Counted from the stretch's first letter, positions 7,008-16,824 are shown. The stretch: DNA of 64,000 nt from JBFMCC01 sp034435275 (GCA_034435275.1 DAOTXP010000084.1:1-64000); one strand, 5' to 3'. Made by a program: numbers and translations. The notes: a model not told the origin generated them from the letters alone.

Positions 7008-8987
7008 TCAATTTACCTGAACCAGTTCGATGTAATCCTCAGTGACCGCCTCGCTCCCGGATGTGCCCAGCAGGGCCAATAGTTCGTTCACCAGCTCCGC
7101 CTTGTGTTCGGCATCCTTTCGGCTCCAGGTGCGGCTCTTGACCTCCATGAAATATCCCAGTTCGGGCTTTTGCACATCGTCCAGGTTGACGAAGAACTCC
7201 GTGTCCTTGTATTTGATCAACCAGCGCAGGCGGTCCTTTTGCAATTCCACTTCTCTCTTCGGTTTGAAGTATTCGCGGTAAAAGCGCAGGGTCTGCCCGG
7301 CAGGAGCAAGGAAGCGGCTGCGCGAGAGCAGGACTTCGTGCTCGAACGCGCCCTCCCGTTTTTGGCCCACCAGTGTCAATCTCGGGCGCACGCCGGTGAC
7401 ATTGCCCTGCTCGTCGAGGAACTCGTCTTCGCGATAGCGCAGGCGTCCCTGAGATGGATCGTCGAAGAAGAAATAGGTGTCGTGTTGCTGATAATGTCTC
7501 AGGCGGACGATCTGGATGGACGGATCCTCGAGTCCTTTCTGGATGCTGGCCGGGTCTGCCAGTCTGACCTTGATCTGCACCTCGAACGATTCCTGCTCGC
7601 TCGATCCGCCGAGCGCGATCAGTTTCGAAAGTACGGATTGTTCGCGTTCGATCAGGAAGGTGTCTATCTTTTTGGCGATTTCACGCGCCTGGCTCAACAG
7701 TTCCTCTTCGTTCAGCGTGAGCAGTTTATGTTCGCGCATTAACCATTCTCCGTTAACCATCACATCCGTTACATCCGTGGACTTGGCGGCATACACGATC
7801 TGGGCGTAGGCGTTGTGCGGGTCGCGCTGGAAACGCGGTGAGTTGTGCGCGGGGCTGGTGTCCACCAGAATCAGGTCGGCGCGCTTGCCCGCTTGCAGAG
7901 AACCGGTCAGGCCTCCGAGATGAAGCGCCTGCGCGCCGAGGCGCGTCGCCATGGTGAGCGCGGTCTGGGCGGGGACAACGGTTGGGTCGTTGGAAACAGT
8001 TTTGGCCACGAAGGAGGCGAGGCGCACTTCCTCGAACATGTCGAGGTCGTTGTTCGAGGCGGGACCGTCGGTGCCGATGCCCACGTTTAATCCTGCTTCC
8101 AGCATCTTCTGCACCGGCGCGAGTCCCGAGGCCAGTTTCAGATTGGAGGAGGGATTGTGCGAAACACCCGCACCGTGATTTTTCAATGTGTAGATTTCAC
8201 CGGGATCAATGTGCACGCAGTGCGCGGCGATGACCTTGGCCTCGAACAGTCCCTGCTTCTTGACGTAGGGCACGACAGGCATGTTGTTTTCGCGGCGCAT
8301 GTTGTCCACTTCGAGGGCGGTCTCGGAGATGTGGATATGCAGAGGCACGTCGAACTCTTTGGCGAGCAGGGCGGTCTCACGCAGGATTTCGGGCGTGGTG
8401 GTGTAGGGCGCATGCGGCGCGACCGAGGGGACGATGAGCGGATGACCTTTCCACTTCTTGATGAATTCGCGCGCACGCGCGAACGAATCTTCGTAGGAGG
8501 GCGCATCGGGCGCGGGATACTTCATCACGGTCTGTCCACAGACGGCGCGCAGGCCCGCGTCGGCGGTTGCCTGCGCCACATCATCCTCGAAATAGTACAT
8601 GTCGTTGAAGGTGGTCACCCCGCTGCGAATCTGTTCGGCGCAGGCCAGCAGGGTGCCGAGGCGGACGAACTCCGGCGAGACGAACTAGCGCTCGACGGGC
8701 ATCATGTAGCCCATCAACCACACGTCGAGGCGCAGGTCGTCTGCCAGACCGCGCAGCAGGGTCATCGGCACGTGCGTGTGCGCGTTGACCAGCCCGGGCA
8801 TGAGTATTTTTCCGCCGCAGTCGAGAGTCTCTTTTGCTTTATATTCTCTTTTAATTTCGTCTTCGGGGCCAACCGCGAGGATGCTGTCTCCTTTGACGGC
8901 CACCGCGCCGGGCTGAAACTGGGTCAGTTTCTCGTCCATGGTCAACACAAAGGCGTTGACGAACAGGACATCAACAGATTGGGTCAT
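7008..8987 (-). pseudogene. mtaD: MTA/SAH deaminase fused to CYTH-like domain, interrupted by TAG
   Basis: Amidohydrolase that would deaminate S-methylthioadenosine or S-adenosylhomocysteine in methionine salvage. The N-terminal piece (8685-8987, 100 residues, AAGGAG before the ATG) carries the metal motif NAHTHVPMTLLRG. The same frame then meets one TAG (8685-8687) and continues without shift through the rest of the enzyme: HIHIS, HCVHIDPGE, GIGTDGPASNNDLDM. GAG to TAG is one base change at a spot reading VER-stop-FVSPE. The last 190 residues or so (about 7008-7600) are extra for this family and look like a CYTH fold: FEVQIKVRL near the start, TYFFFDD, REVELQKDRLRWLIKYKD, YFMEVKSRTW. Either a recent pseudogene or an assembly error; a downstream GTG (8618) could make only a fragment lacking the HTH ligands. 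Confidence 0.8.
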
Positions 8988-9013
8988 TCAATCTCCTTGG
9001 GTGACTTTACAAA

Positions 9014-9038
9014 CTTCCGAAGCGCGCGGCTTCGGAAG
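9014..9038 (-). terminator. Hairpin after carboxypeptidase gene
   Basis: Nine-base perfect arms (9014-9022, 9030-9038) with a GC-rich seven-base loop, in the gap between the M14 gene (stop at 9086) and mtaD (ATG 8987) on the minus strand. Only a weak T stretch follows. Confidence 0.5.
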
Positions 9039-9085
9039 ATGTTGAAACGAGGGAAGTTGTGCGTATCCTACCACAGTTTGTTGGA

Positions 9086-10069
9086 TTACTTTTTGCCATT
9101 GGGCTCCCAATTCAGGAAGACGCCGAGGATCTTCACGTTCATGTCGTAATCTGTATCGCGGTGGTTGGTGAGTTCCATGTCCACGGCAGCCGCGCCCTGT
9201 TCGACGGCGTAATCGGCCAGCGTGCCGGTGTATTCGCACCCCGTATCAATGGGCGGATAGGGATAGGTGCTGACGCGCTTGATGGCGATGGCCAGGTCTT
9301 TGGAATTTTCCTCCCACGGGATGCCGCCGGGGAAGATGCCCAGCGCGGCGCTGTGATAACTGATTAAGGCCTCGATGTTGTGCGACTCGATGAAGTTCAT
9401 GATGGCGCGCGTCTCGGGTTCCGAGCCGGGACCTATGCCGCCGGTTGTGGTGGTAAGGTCCCAGCATCCGTCGCGGTCCCATTCGGCGACCCAATTGGCA
9501 GGGAAGTTGCGGTTGAGGTCCACGCCGTGATCGTTGACGCGGCCGTAGATGTCGTGGCCGCGCGCCTCCCCGTCCGGGTTCATGTTCGGGACGATGTAGA
9601 GGGTCACATCGTTGGGGATGACATCTTCCTCATGTTCATCCAGATATTCGATTAATAATTCGGCCAACGCGATGGTGTTCCACTCGTAACCGCCATGGAT
9701 GCCTGCCACGATCATGCGCTCCTTCGGCCCGTCGCCGAAGGTATAGACCTCGATGGGGCGGCCCGAAACCGAGAACCCGATCACCGCGCCGCGCCGCCCG
9801 GAGGCAAGCACGAACGGTGTGGAGGTGACCGGCACGATTTTGGTTGTCAGCGGGTTCGGGGTGATGGTCGGCAGGTAATAGGGCAGGGGATAGGCCGTTG
9901 TCGTGGGAAGAGCAGTCTCCGAATGCGGATTGGGAGGCGCGGCGATTGCACTGTTCGGCTGGCCTGCCAGATAGATTATAATGACGACCAGTAGTACAAA
10001 TACGCCTGCGATGTTCAGTCCCCAGGCGATTAGTTCGAGAATGGGAGAGTGTTTTCGGCGGCGGCTCAT
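9086..10069 (-). CDS. M14-family zinc carboxypeptidase, membrane-anchored
   Basis: 327 residues. A single hydrophobic anchor (about residues 13-36) is followed by a Thr/Pro-rich outer linker and an M14 peptidase domain. Zinc ligands are seen as IHGGYEWN (HxxE) and the later ISYHSA His; VDLNRNFP and the Glu in AVDMELTNH fit the Arg/Asn substrate-binding and catalytic positions. It probably trims C-terminal residues from external peptides, possibly wall peptides. A frame reaches 10198, but ATG 10069 overlaps the cinA stop as ATGA and begins the anchor sequence. Confidence 0.85.
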   Translation of the reverse strand: MSRRRKHSPILELIAWGLNIAGVFVLLVVIIIYLAGQPNSAIAAPPNPHSETALPTTTAYPLPYYLPTITPNPLTTKIVPVTSTPFVLASGRRGAVIGFSVSGRPIEVYTFGDGPKERMIVAGIHGGYEWNTIALAELLIEYLDEHEEDVIPNDVTLYIVPNMNPDGEARGHDIYGRVNDHGVDLNRNFPANWVAEWDRDGCWDLTTTTGGIGPGSEPETRAIMNFIESHNIEALISYHSAALGIFPGGIPWEENSKDLAIAIKRVSTYPYPPIDTGCEYTGTLADYAVEQGAAAVDMELTNHRDTDYDMNVKILGVFLNWEPNGKK

Positions 10070-11223
10070 GAGTTGGGGTTGGATGCGGTCTGCCGCAGCC
10101 AGTTGAGGGCGGCGTTGACCCCCCAGCGCGGCGCATTGCGCGGCGGGCCGCCATAGGTGAGGCGGCGCGCATGTTCGCCTGCCGGCGTGATCAGGCACAA
10201 ATCAATGTTGATCTGTCCCTCGGAAGAATATGCTGCCACACCCAGCGCGGCGCGGGCGGAGACTTTTTCCCGGGCGGCGCGCGTGAACTCGGCCAGCGCG
10301 CCCTCCTTGACCTCGATAGATTCAACGGATAAAAGCGCGGGATGATTCAACGGTGCGAGGCGGCGCGACAGGCTTCCGTCCAGGCCTGATTCGAGCACTG
10401 CCAGAGTCCAGCCGCGCCCGGCCACTTTCTGCAGAGTCGCGGCCTCCAAGGTATCCTCATCCGCGCCGAAGATGGCTTCTCCAAGGCGCTGGCGGATGGG
10501 CTCCTCCGCCGATGCGATCAGGCGGTCCGCTTCGGCTTCGCTTTCGGCTTTGGCCGCGATGCGGATGTCCACCACGCCCGAATGTGCCGCCAGTCCAACT
10601 GTGGGATTCGTCAGCAGTTCGAACTCGCCGACCTGTTCGTCAATCATGGCTTCGCTCATTCCCGATGTGTGCAGGAGACGGATCTTGATGAACTCACGCA
10701 GGTCGAATCGTTTTTGCAGATATGGGATGACCGAGGCGTGCATGAGGTATTCCATTTCCTTCGGCACGCCGGGCAATGAGATCACGGCGTTGCGTTCGGT
10801 CTCGACGATGAACGAGGGTGCGGTGCCGACGGGATTGGGAATCGCAATCGCGCCGCGCGGGACGTAGGCCTGCCGCTTTTGATTCTCGTTGGGCTCGCGG
10901 CCGTATTTACGAATGACGCCCACCACCTGTTCCCAGAGTTCTTCGCGAAACTCGGTCTCCACCCCGACAGCGCGTGCGACCGCCTCGCGTGTGGGGTCGT
11001 CTACGGTGGGGCCGAGTCCGCCTGTGGTGATGACGATCTCGGCGCGGCTCATCGAGTCTCGAATGGCGTCGGCAATGCGGGAGGTGTTGTCGCCGATGGT
11101 GATGGTGCGATACAGGTCCACGCCGAGGCCGCGCAGTTCGCGGGCGATGAAGCGAGTGTTGGTGTCCACGATCTCGCCGAGCAGAATTTCGGTGCCGATG
11201 GTGATGATTTCAGCAGAGGGCAT
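10066..11223 (-). CDS. cinA: CinA-family protein with degenerate C-terminal amidase part
   Basis: 385 residues. The N-terminal MoCF-like domain is classic: EIITIGTEILLGEIVDTN, VITTGGLGPTVDDPTRE, NPVGTAPSF, LPGVPKEME. In this family that domain acts on nucleotide-type substrates such as ADP-ribose. The C-terminal domain is normally an NMN deamidase with an AESCTGG motif; here the equivalent stretch reads LAVLESGLDGSLSRRL, so the active-site loop is altered and deamidase activity is doubtful. It lies ten bases downstream of a solute-binding lipoprotein gene and overlaps the M14 gene by four bases. Confidence 0.88.
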   Translation of the reverse strand: MPSAEIITIGTEILLGEIVDTNTRFIARELRGLGVDLYRTITIGDNTSRIADAIRDSMSRAEIVITTGGLGPTVDDPTREAVARAVGVETEFREELWEQVVGVIRKYGREPNENQKRQAYVPRGAIAIPNPVGTAPSFIVETERNAVISLPGVPKEMEYLMHASVIPYLQKRFDLREFIKIRLLHTSGMSEAMIDEQVGEFELLTNPTVGLAAHSGVVDIRIAAKAESEAEADRLIASAEEPIRQRLGEAIFGADEDTLEAATLQKVAGRGWTLAVLESGLDGSLSRRLAPLNHPALLSVESIEVKEGALAEFTRAAREKVSARAALGVAAYSSEGQINIDLCLITPAGEHARRLTYGGPPRNAPRWGVNAALNWLRQTASNPNS

Positions 11224-11233
11224 TTTTATGGTT

Positions 11234-12406
11234 TTATGGATAGATGGGCGTGAAGATTTCGCCCCGCACCTGATAGATGACGATGTTCGGCGCGGCGCAG
11301 TCGCCCAGGGTCGAGCAGGTGAGTGTGCCGCTCAGACCGGCTAGATTGTGCGTTTCGAACAGGGCATCGCGCAAGGCTTGGCGGGGGATGTACAGGGTTG
11401 AGCCGTTGCGGGTGACCACTTTTTCGATGGCGGAGAAGAGCAGGTTGACTGCATCATAAGCTGCGGCATGGTAGACCGCGATTGGATCCTCCCCGTAGCG
11501 CGTCTTATATTTCGCCAGAAAAGACGGATCAATGTCGAGTACGGCCGGGCCGGACAGGTACATGCCTTGGGCGGGGTTGCGTACCTGGCTGACGAAATCG
11601 GTGCTCAGAAGACCATCGGAGCTGATCAGCGCCGCGTCTGTCATCAGCCGCGAAGCCAGTTTTGTGACCGCCACTCCATCTGTTGTATAAAGCGGAAAAT
11701 AGAGCGCCTCTGGCTCGAGCGAGGCAATCCGCACCATTTCGAGTTCCGGGTTCTGCCCGCTTTCGATTTGAACCTGTGCGAGACATTCCCCGCCCAGTTG
11801 CTCGAAGGATTGGCAGGCCGCCTCCTGCAGTTCCATGGAGTAGGGCGTGCCATCGTGCAGGGTGGCTATCGTGCGCACGCCCAATGCTTCATATGCGAAT
11901 TCAGCCACGGCCTGCCCCTGACTTTTGTCGTTGTAAATGGTCCGCAGGAAGCCCGCCTGGTGACTCTCAGGACTGGTCAGGGATGGGGCGGTGCTGGCAG
12001 GCGATATGAGAACCATGCCTGCCTCGCTGATGATTTGCGCCGCGGGTACGGCAGCGCTGGAACAAGTGGTGCCGATCACGCCAACGATTTGCGGATCGGA
12101 AACCAGCGCGGTGGCCGCTTCCAGCCCCCCTTGTTCTTCACAGCGTTCGTCAGCCCGCACCAGTTCGATTTCGCGGCTCAATAACCTGTCGCCCCGGTCA
12201 GCGATTGCAATCTCTACGCCGCGCAGCGCGTCGATGCCATATGGACTGTCCGGGCCGCTCAAGGTAAGTGCCACGCCGATCTTGATCGGCGCGCCGCTTT
12301 CCAACACCACACAGCCCAGCGGATCGTTACAGATATATCCTGAATTGCCGCCACAGGCCGTCAATAGAAAACCGAGGATCACCGCCCACAAGACCAAATT
12401 TTTCAT
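11234..12406 (-). CDS. Branched-chain amino-acid-type ABC substrate-binding lipoprotein
   Basis: 390 residues of the Peripla_BP_6 type: signal peptide with lipobox LLTAC, then IKIGVALTLSGPDSPYGIDALRGVE, VIGTTCSSAAVPAAQI and LISPASTAPSLT. The frame extends to 12538, but ATG 12406 begins the signal peptide and has GGAGCAGGAA in front. It lies just after the terminator that closes the liv operon, so it is a second binding protein near the liv permease and may widen its substrate range. Cys pairs (CEEQ.., C in CSTLGDCAAP) suggest disulfides. Ligand cannot be told. Confidence 0.87.
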   Translation of the reverse strand: MKNLVLWAVILGFLLTACGGNSGYICNDPLGCVVLESGAPIKIGVALTLSGPDSPYGIDALRGVEIAIADRGDRLLSREIELVRADERCEEQGGLEAATALVSDPQIVGVIGTTCSSAAVPAAQIISEAGMVLISPASTAPSLTSPESHQAGFLRTIYNDKSQGQAVAEFAYEALGVRTIATLHDGTPYSMELQEAACQSFEQLGGECLAQVQIESGQNPELEMVRIASLEPEALYFPLYTTDGVAVTKLASRLMTDAALISSDGLLSTDFVSQVRNPAQGMYLSGPAVLDIDPSFLAKYKTRYGEDPIAVYHAAAYDAVNLLFSAIEKVVTRNGSTLYIPRQALRDALFETHNLAGLSGTLTCSTLGDCAAPNIVIYQVRGEIFTPIYP

Positions 12407-12485
12407 TTCCTGCTCCGGGTAATGGATGGCTTGTTTGAAATTGTACTCTGAATTCAAGCCAACGGAAAAATTCTTATCTATTTGC

Positions 12486-12520
12486 AAGAAACCCGTTTTC
12501 GAAGCGAAAACGGGTTTCTT
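12486..12520 (-). terminator. Terminator closing the liv operon
   Basis: Perfect 16-base arms (12486-12501 and 12505-12520) around a three-base loop, 24 bases after the livF stop on the minus strand. The arm itself ends in a T-rich stretch and more T follows some 15 bases on. Confidence 0.8.
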
Positions 12521-12543
12521 GGAGACTTTGTTCTTCAACTGCC

Positions 12544-13251
12544 TTATTCAACACCTAGGTAGGATTTCTGCACCATCTCATTTTGTTTCAGATTTGCGGC
12601 TGTGTCGGTGAGGACGATCTCGCCGGTCTGGATAACGTAACCGCGGTGAGCCACTGAGAGCGCCATCAGGGCGTTTTGCTCCACCAGCAAGATGGTTGTT
12701 CCTTCCTTGTTGATCTGGACGATGGTCTCGAAGATTAAGTCCACCAGGATTGGAGCCAGGCCCATGGAAGGTTCGTCAAGCAGGAGGATGCGCGGGTGAG
12801 CCATCAGTGCGCGGCCCATGGCGAGCATCTGTTGTTCGCCGCCCGAGAGCGTTCCGCCTTTTTGTTTGATGCGTTCCTTGAGGCGGGGGAAGAGGGTGAA
12901 AACGCGCTCCAAATCCTGCTCGAAGCCCGTGCGCTCTTTGCGGACATAAGCGCCCATTTCCAGGTTTTCCAGAACGGTCATGCGCGGAAAGATCATGCGG
13001 CCCTCGGGGCTCTGGGCCACTCCGCGGGCGGCGATCTCGTGCCCGGGCAACTTGTGTAATTCCTCGCCATCCAGCGTGATGGTACCTGTACGCGGCTTGG
13101 TCAAGCCTTGGATGGTGCGCAGGGTGGTGCTCTTGCCGGCCCCGTTCGAACCGATCAAGGTGACAATCTCGCCGTTGTTGACCGTGAGGGAGACGCCCTT
13201 CAGTGCGTGGATGTTGCCGTAGTAGGTGTGTACGTCTTTGAGTTCGAGCAT
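12544..13251 (-). CDS. livF: Branched-chain amino acid ABC transporter ATPase LivF
   Basis: 235 residues, normal length. Walker A GSNGAGKST, Q-loop, signature LSGGEQQMLAMGRAL, Walker B ILLLDEPSMGL and the LivF-type ending VLTDTAANL. Cytoplasmic ATPase pairing with LivG to drive the LivH/LivM permease. Last gene of the liv operon, 12 bases after livG. Confidence 0.96.
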   Translation of the reverse strand: MLELKDVHTYYGNIHALKGVSLTVNNGEIVTLIGSNGAGKSTTLRTIQGLTKPRTGTITLDGEELHKLPGHEIAARGVAQSPEGRMIFPRMTVLENLEMGAYVRKERTGFEQDLERVFTLFPRLKERIKQKGGTLSGGEQQMLAMGRALMAHPRILLLDEPSMGLAPILVDLIFETIVQINKEGTTILLVEQNALMALSVAHRGYVIQTGEIVLTDTAANLKQNEMVQKSYLGVE

Positions 13252-13263
13252 GATTCACCAGCC

Positions 13264-14046
13264 TTATTTTCCCTGCGCGGCGCTGCCCTTACCGAGATAG
13301 GCCTCGATCACGCGCGGGTCGCGCTGGACCTCCGAGGGAGTGCCTTCGGAAATCTTTTCGCCGTAGTCGAGGACCGACACGCGGTCGGAAATGGACATGA
13401 CCACACGCATGTGATGTTCAATCAGGAGGATTGTCAGACCGAGTTCCTTGCGCAAGCGCTGGATGAAATTGGTCAGGTCGAGAGTCTCGTTGGGGTTCAT
13501 GCCAGCGGTCGGCTCGTCGAGCAGGAGCAGTTTCGGGTCGGTGGCCAGCGCGCGCGCAATCTCGAGTCGGCGTTGCAAGCCGTAGGGCAGGTTCTTGGCG
13601 GTCACGTTGGCGTCCGAGCGTTTCAGACCGACGAACTCGAGCAGGTCGAGCGCTTTGGCGCGTGCATTGGCCTCTTCTTTCATCGTCTGAGGTGTACGCA
13701 GGATTTGACCGATCAGCGTCGAATGAAGACGGCAGTGCTCTCCGACCATTACATTCTCCAGCGCGGTCATGTTGCCGAACAGGCGGATGTTTTGGAACGT
13801 TCGCGCAAAGCCTAGGGCTGTGATCTTGAACGGCTTGAGGCCAGTGATGACCGTGTCTTCAAAGGTCATTTCACCGCTGGATGGTGAATAAATACCGGTC
13901 ATTACATTGAAGAATGTAGTCTTACCGGCGCCGTTCGGCCCGATCAGGCTGGCGATCATGCCCTTGTCAATCGTGAGGTTGACCTTGTTGACGGCAGTGA
14001 GGCCGCCGAAACGCATCGTGATATCGCGGGCTTCGAAGAATCCCAT
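13264..14046 (-). CDS. livG: Branched-chain amino acid ABC transporter ATPase LivG
   Basis: 260 residues. Walker A GPNGAGKTTFFN, signature region LPYGLQRRLEIARAL, Walker B LLLLDEPTAGMNP, H-loop IEHHM. The LivG-type insert around TFQNIRLFGNMTALENVMVGEH is present. Nine bases downstream of livM. Confidence 0.96.
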   Translation of the reverse strand: MGFFEARDITMRFGGLTAVNKVNLTIDKGMIASLIGPNGAGKTTFFNVMTGIYSPSSGEMTFEDTVITGLKPFKITALGFARTFQNIRLFGNMTALENVMVGEHCRLHSTLIGQILRTPQTMKEEANARAKALDLLEFVGLKRSDANVTAKNLPYGLQRRLEIARALATDPKLLLLDEPTAGMNPNETLDLTNFIQRLRKELGLTILLIEHHMRVVMSISDRVSVLDYGEKISEGTPSEVQRDPRVIEAYLGKGSAAQGK

Positions 14047-14055
14047 GGCTGCCTC

Positions 14056-15639
14056 CTAGGCTTTCCCGCCTGCCGCATTGCTGCTTCCGTCTTCGGCGGG
14101 CCCAGCCTGTTCCTCGGCCGCATGCAATTCGGCACGCACTTCGGCGCTTGGCAGTAATCCTTCGGGTCGGATGGCCATCATGATGACCAGCGTCAACCCG
14201 AAGAGCAGAAAACGATACAAGATCGGGTTTGCGTTTTGTGCCACCGCATCCTGAACGGCTGGCCAGGCCTCGAGGCCGGGTAAGATGGTCGTGCGCATCA
14301 AGCCTGTCAGCAAGTCCTTTAGGGCGGGCAGGAAGAGGCGGTCGGCCGTCATGAGAATCAGGCCGCCAACGATCACGCCATTGATGTTACCCAAGCCACC
14401 GAGGATGACTACGCACAGGATAATGATTGACGCGCTGAAGTCGAACACACTGGGGAAAATGCCTGCGATATAGGCCGCGTAGAAGGCGCCTGCAAAACCC
14501 GAGAAGGTTGCGCCCATCGAGAAGGCGGCCAATTTCGTGCGGACAGGGTCAATGCCCATTTGCGCCGCCGCCAGTTCGTCTTCGCGGATCGCCATCCAGG
14601 CGCGGCCCAGACGGCTGTCGTGCAGTCGGCGGATCAGGAACACGGAGAGCAGAATGATCCCGATAATGAGGAAAAACCAGGGAATGGGGTTGTCCGACTG
14701 GAAATCACCGAGGATCGGCAGACTCGGACGGCCAATGGGCTTGATGCCTCGTTCACCGGCGGTCAGGTCCAGGTGTTCGGCCAGGACGATGCATTTAAGA
14801 TTTGAGGTGACTCCGAACAGGCTTTGGATGCCGGGAACGACCCAGCAGGTCAGCGGCTCCTTGATGGTCACATCAATCAGGTTTTTGAAAATGACCGGGA
14901 CAATCTCGCCGAAGCCAAGCGTGACGATGGCGAGATAGTCGCCTCGCAAAGGCAGGGTTGGAGCGCCCAGGATGAGTCCCCAAATAGCGGCCATGCCTGC
15001 CGCCAGCCAGATCACAAGCCAGAAGTTAAGGTAGATGTCGTGTTGGGGCGATGAAAGAATGCCGGTAGTGTATGCCCCGATGGCGAAGAAGGCCGCATAA
15101 CCGAGGTCCAACAGACCGGCAAATCCAACCACGATATTCAACCCCAGACCGAGGATTACAAAGATCAGGGCGAAGATAACGTTTGCCGTCCAACGCAATC
15201 CAGTCCATTCATCAACGAAGGGAAAGGCTGTAACCATCATGGCCAGCAGGATGATTTTGCCAATCCTTTCCCAACGGGGTTCGAGACCATGCAGGGCGGT
15301 GACAACCGAAGCAAATAGTATCAGTCCCAAACTGCCCACCAAGTTGGCGGCAAGCATGATACCCATCGGGCTGGGTCTTTTTCCGGCGGCGGGTGCGACG
15401 ACATAGTTTTCCAGCAGGCTGACGGCGATAAAAATCAAGGCCGTCCAAGATGCATTAGGCATCGCCTGCTCGAATATTTTCTTAAAACCATCGTTGCGGT
15501 TATAGCGACTGCCATTGGAGAGGCCAATTACGATACCAATAAGTATGCCTAAGACAGATACAGACCATCCACCGAAAAGGAAAACGACGAGACCTCCCAG
15601 CATACCGGTGATCAATGCAGATTTCAGTTCTGGTTTCAT
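14056..15639 (-). CDS. livM: Branched-chain amino acid ABC transporter permease LivM
   Basis: 527 residues, longer than many LivM because of an N-terminal block of extra hydrophobic segments before the BPD_transp_2 core. Core motifs are GLNIVVGFAGLLDLGYAAFFAIGAY, LRGDYLAIVTLGFGEI and the EAA-like loop MAIREDELAAAQMGID. The C-terminal tail (about 25 residues) is acidic and Ala-rich. The frame opens at 15729, inside livH, but ATG 15639 has GAGGTGG at good distance and lies eight bases after the livH stop. Confidence 0.94.
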   Translation of the reverse strand: MKPELKSALITGMLGGLVVFLFGGWSVSVLGILIGIVIGLSNGSRYNRNDGFKKIFEQAMPNASWTALIFIAVSLLENYVVAPAAGKRPSPMGIMLAANLVGSLGLILFASVVTALHGLEPRWERIGKIILLAMMVTAFPFVDEWTGLRWTANVIFALIFVILGLGLNIVVGFAGLLDLGYAAFFAIGAYTTGILSSPQHDIYLNFWLVIWLAAGMAAIWGLILGAPTLPLRGDYLAIVTLGFGEIVPVIFKNLIDVTIKEPLTCWVVPGIQSLFGVTSNLKCIVLAEHLDLTAGERGIKPIGRPSLPILGDFQSDNPIPWFFLIIGIILLSVFLIRRLHDSRLGRAWMAIREDELAAAQMGIDPVRTKLAAFSMGATFSGFAGAFYAAYIAGIFPSVFDFSASIIILCVVILGGLGNINGVIVGGLILMTADRLFLPALKDLLTGLMRTTILPGLEAWPAVQDAVAQNANPILYRFLLFGLTLVIMMAIRPEGLLPSAEVRAELHAAEEQAGPAEDGSSNAAGGKA

Positions 15640-15647
15640 ATCCACCT

Positions 15648-16757
15648 CTACGCTTTCTGGCCAACCTGTTCGCCAAGCAGGCCGGTCGGGCGGAAGAGCA
15701 GAATGAGAACAAGCGTTGCAAAGACCCACATGTTAGTCCAGCGGGCGTTGAGGTAGCCGTCGCTGAAAGCGGCCAGCAGACCGATTAGGAAGCCGCCCAG
15801 CATGGCGCCGGTAATATTGCCGATGCCGCCCAATACGGCCGCAGTGAAGGCTTGCAAGCCGGCACGGAAGCCCATGAACCACCAGGCGTTGTTATTGTAA
15901 AGCCCAGCCATCAGGCCGGCCGCGCCCGCCAGGCCGCCGCCAATGAGGAATGTGGCGGTGATGACGCGGTCAATGTCAATGCCGAGCATCTTGGCTGCGT
16001 CACGGTTTTGGGCTGTGGCACGCATGGCTTTGCCGAGACGGGTATTTTGGATGAACACGCGCAGACCGATCATCAGTGTGCCGGCGAGCACGATTACCAG
16101 CAAATCTTTCACGGTGAAGCGCAGACCCCAGCCTGTACTGGCAAGTAAGTTGGGATCGAGATTCAGGGCGATGAACATGCGGCTGAGCAGGTCGGGGAAT
16201 TCTTTTTGTGCTCCCCCGCCGGTCGTGCCAAAGGATGGTACCAGCCATGACTGAGCGGCCCAGATTAAGCCGATGTTTTCGACGATGAACGACATGCCGA
16301 TGGCCGAGATCAGGGGAGCCAGGCGAGGGGCGTTGCGCAAGCGCCGGTACGCTAGGCGTTCGATTGCCGCGTTAAGGGCGGCAGTAACAGCAATCGCGAC
16401 AAGGAGCGCGACGAGAATTCCCACTGCAATGTGGCTCGGGTTAGTGGTTGTAAGTGATCCTGTGAGTGAAAGCGTGGTAAGAGCGGTGAATACACCAATC
16501 ATATAGACATCGCCGTGGGCAAAATTGATCAGTTCGATGATGCCATAAACCATGGTATATCCGAGGGCAATAATTGCAACGATTGCGCCATTGGCAAGGC
16601 CGATGATGAGAAATTGCAGGAGTTGTACAGGATTGGCCTTGATGCTGGCGTAAATGTTGGGGAAATCAAGACTGGCAACTGGCCCGATGAGCAGGACCAG
16701 GTAAATTACCAGGATTCCGATCAATGGGCGGATGAAGCGCATGTAGGTCGGTTTCAT
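15648..16757 (-). CDS. livH: Branched-chain amino acid ABC transporter permease LivH
   Basis: 369 residues with about eight membrane segments. LivH hallmarks: GLANGAIVAIIALGYTMVYG, LINFAHGDVYMIGVF, AMRATAQNRDAAKMLGID (cytoplasmic coupling loop) and AFTAAVLGGIGNITGAMLGG. It forms the channel with LivM. A GGAGG lies ten bases before the ATG. It is separated from livK by a terminator, so its expression is probably lower than that of the binding protein. Confidence 0.95.
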   Translation of the reverse strand: MKPTYMRFIRPLIGILVIYLVLLIGPVASLDFPNIYASIKANPVQLLQFLIIGLANGAIVAIIALGYTMVYGIIELINFAHGDVYMIGVFTALTTLSLTGSLTTTNPSHIAVGILVALLVAIAVTAALNAAIERLAYRRLRNAPRLAPLISAIGMSFIVENIGLIWAAQSWLVPSFGTTGGGAQKEFPDLLSRMFIALNLDPNLLASTGWGLRFTVKDLLVIVLAGTLMIGLRVFIQNTRLGKAMRATAQNRDAAKMLGIDIDRVITATFLIGGGLAGAAGLMAGLYNNNAWWFMGFRAGLQAFTAAVLGGIGNITGAMLGGFLIGLLAAFSDGYLNARWTNMWVFATLVLILLFRPTGLLGEQVGQKA

Positions 16758-16824
16758 GGGGGAGTGCCTCCATGGGATGGTCGGCTTGGAATGTTCGCGA
16801 CCTCTGGGGTGTCTACGAGAAAAA

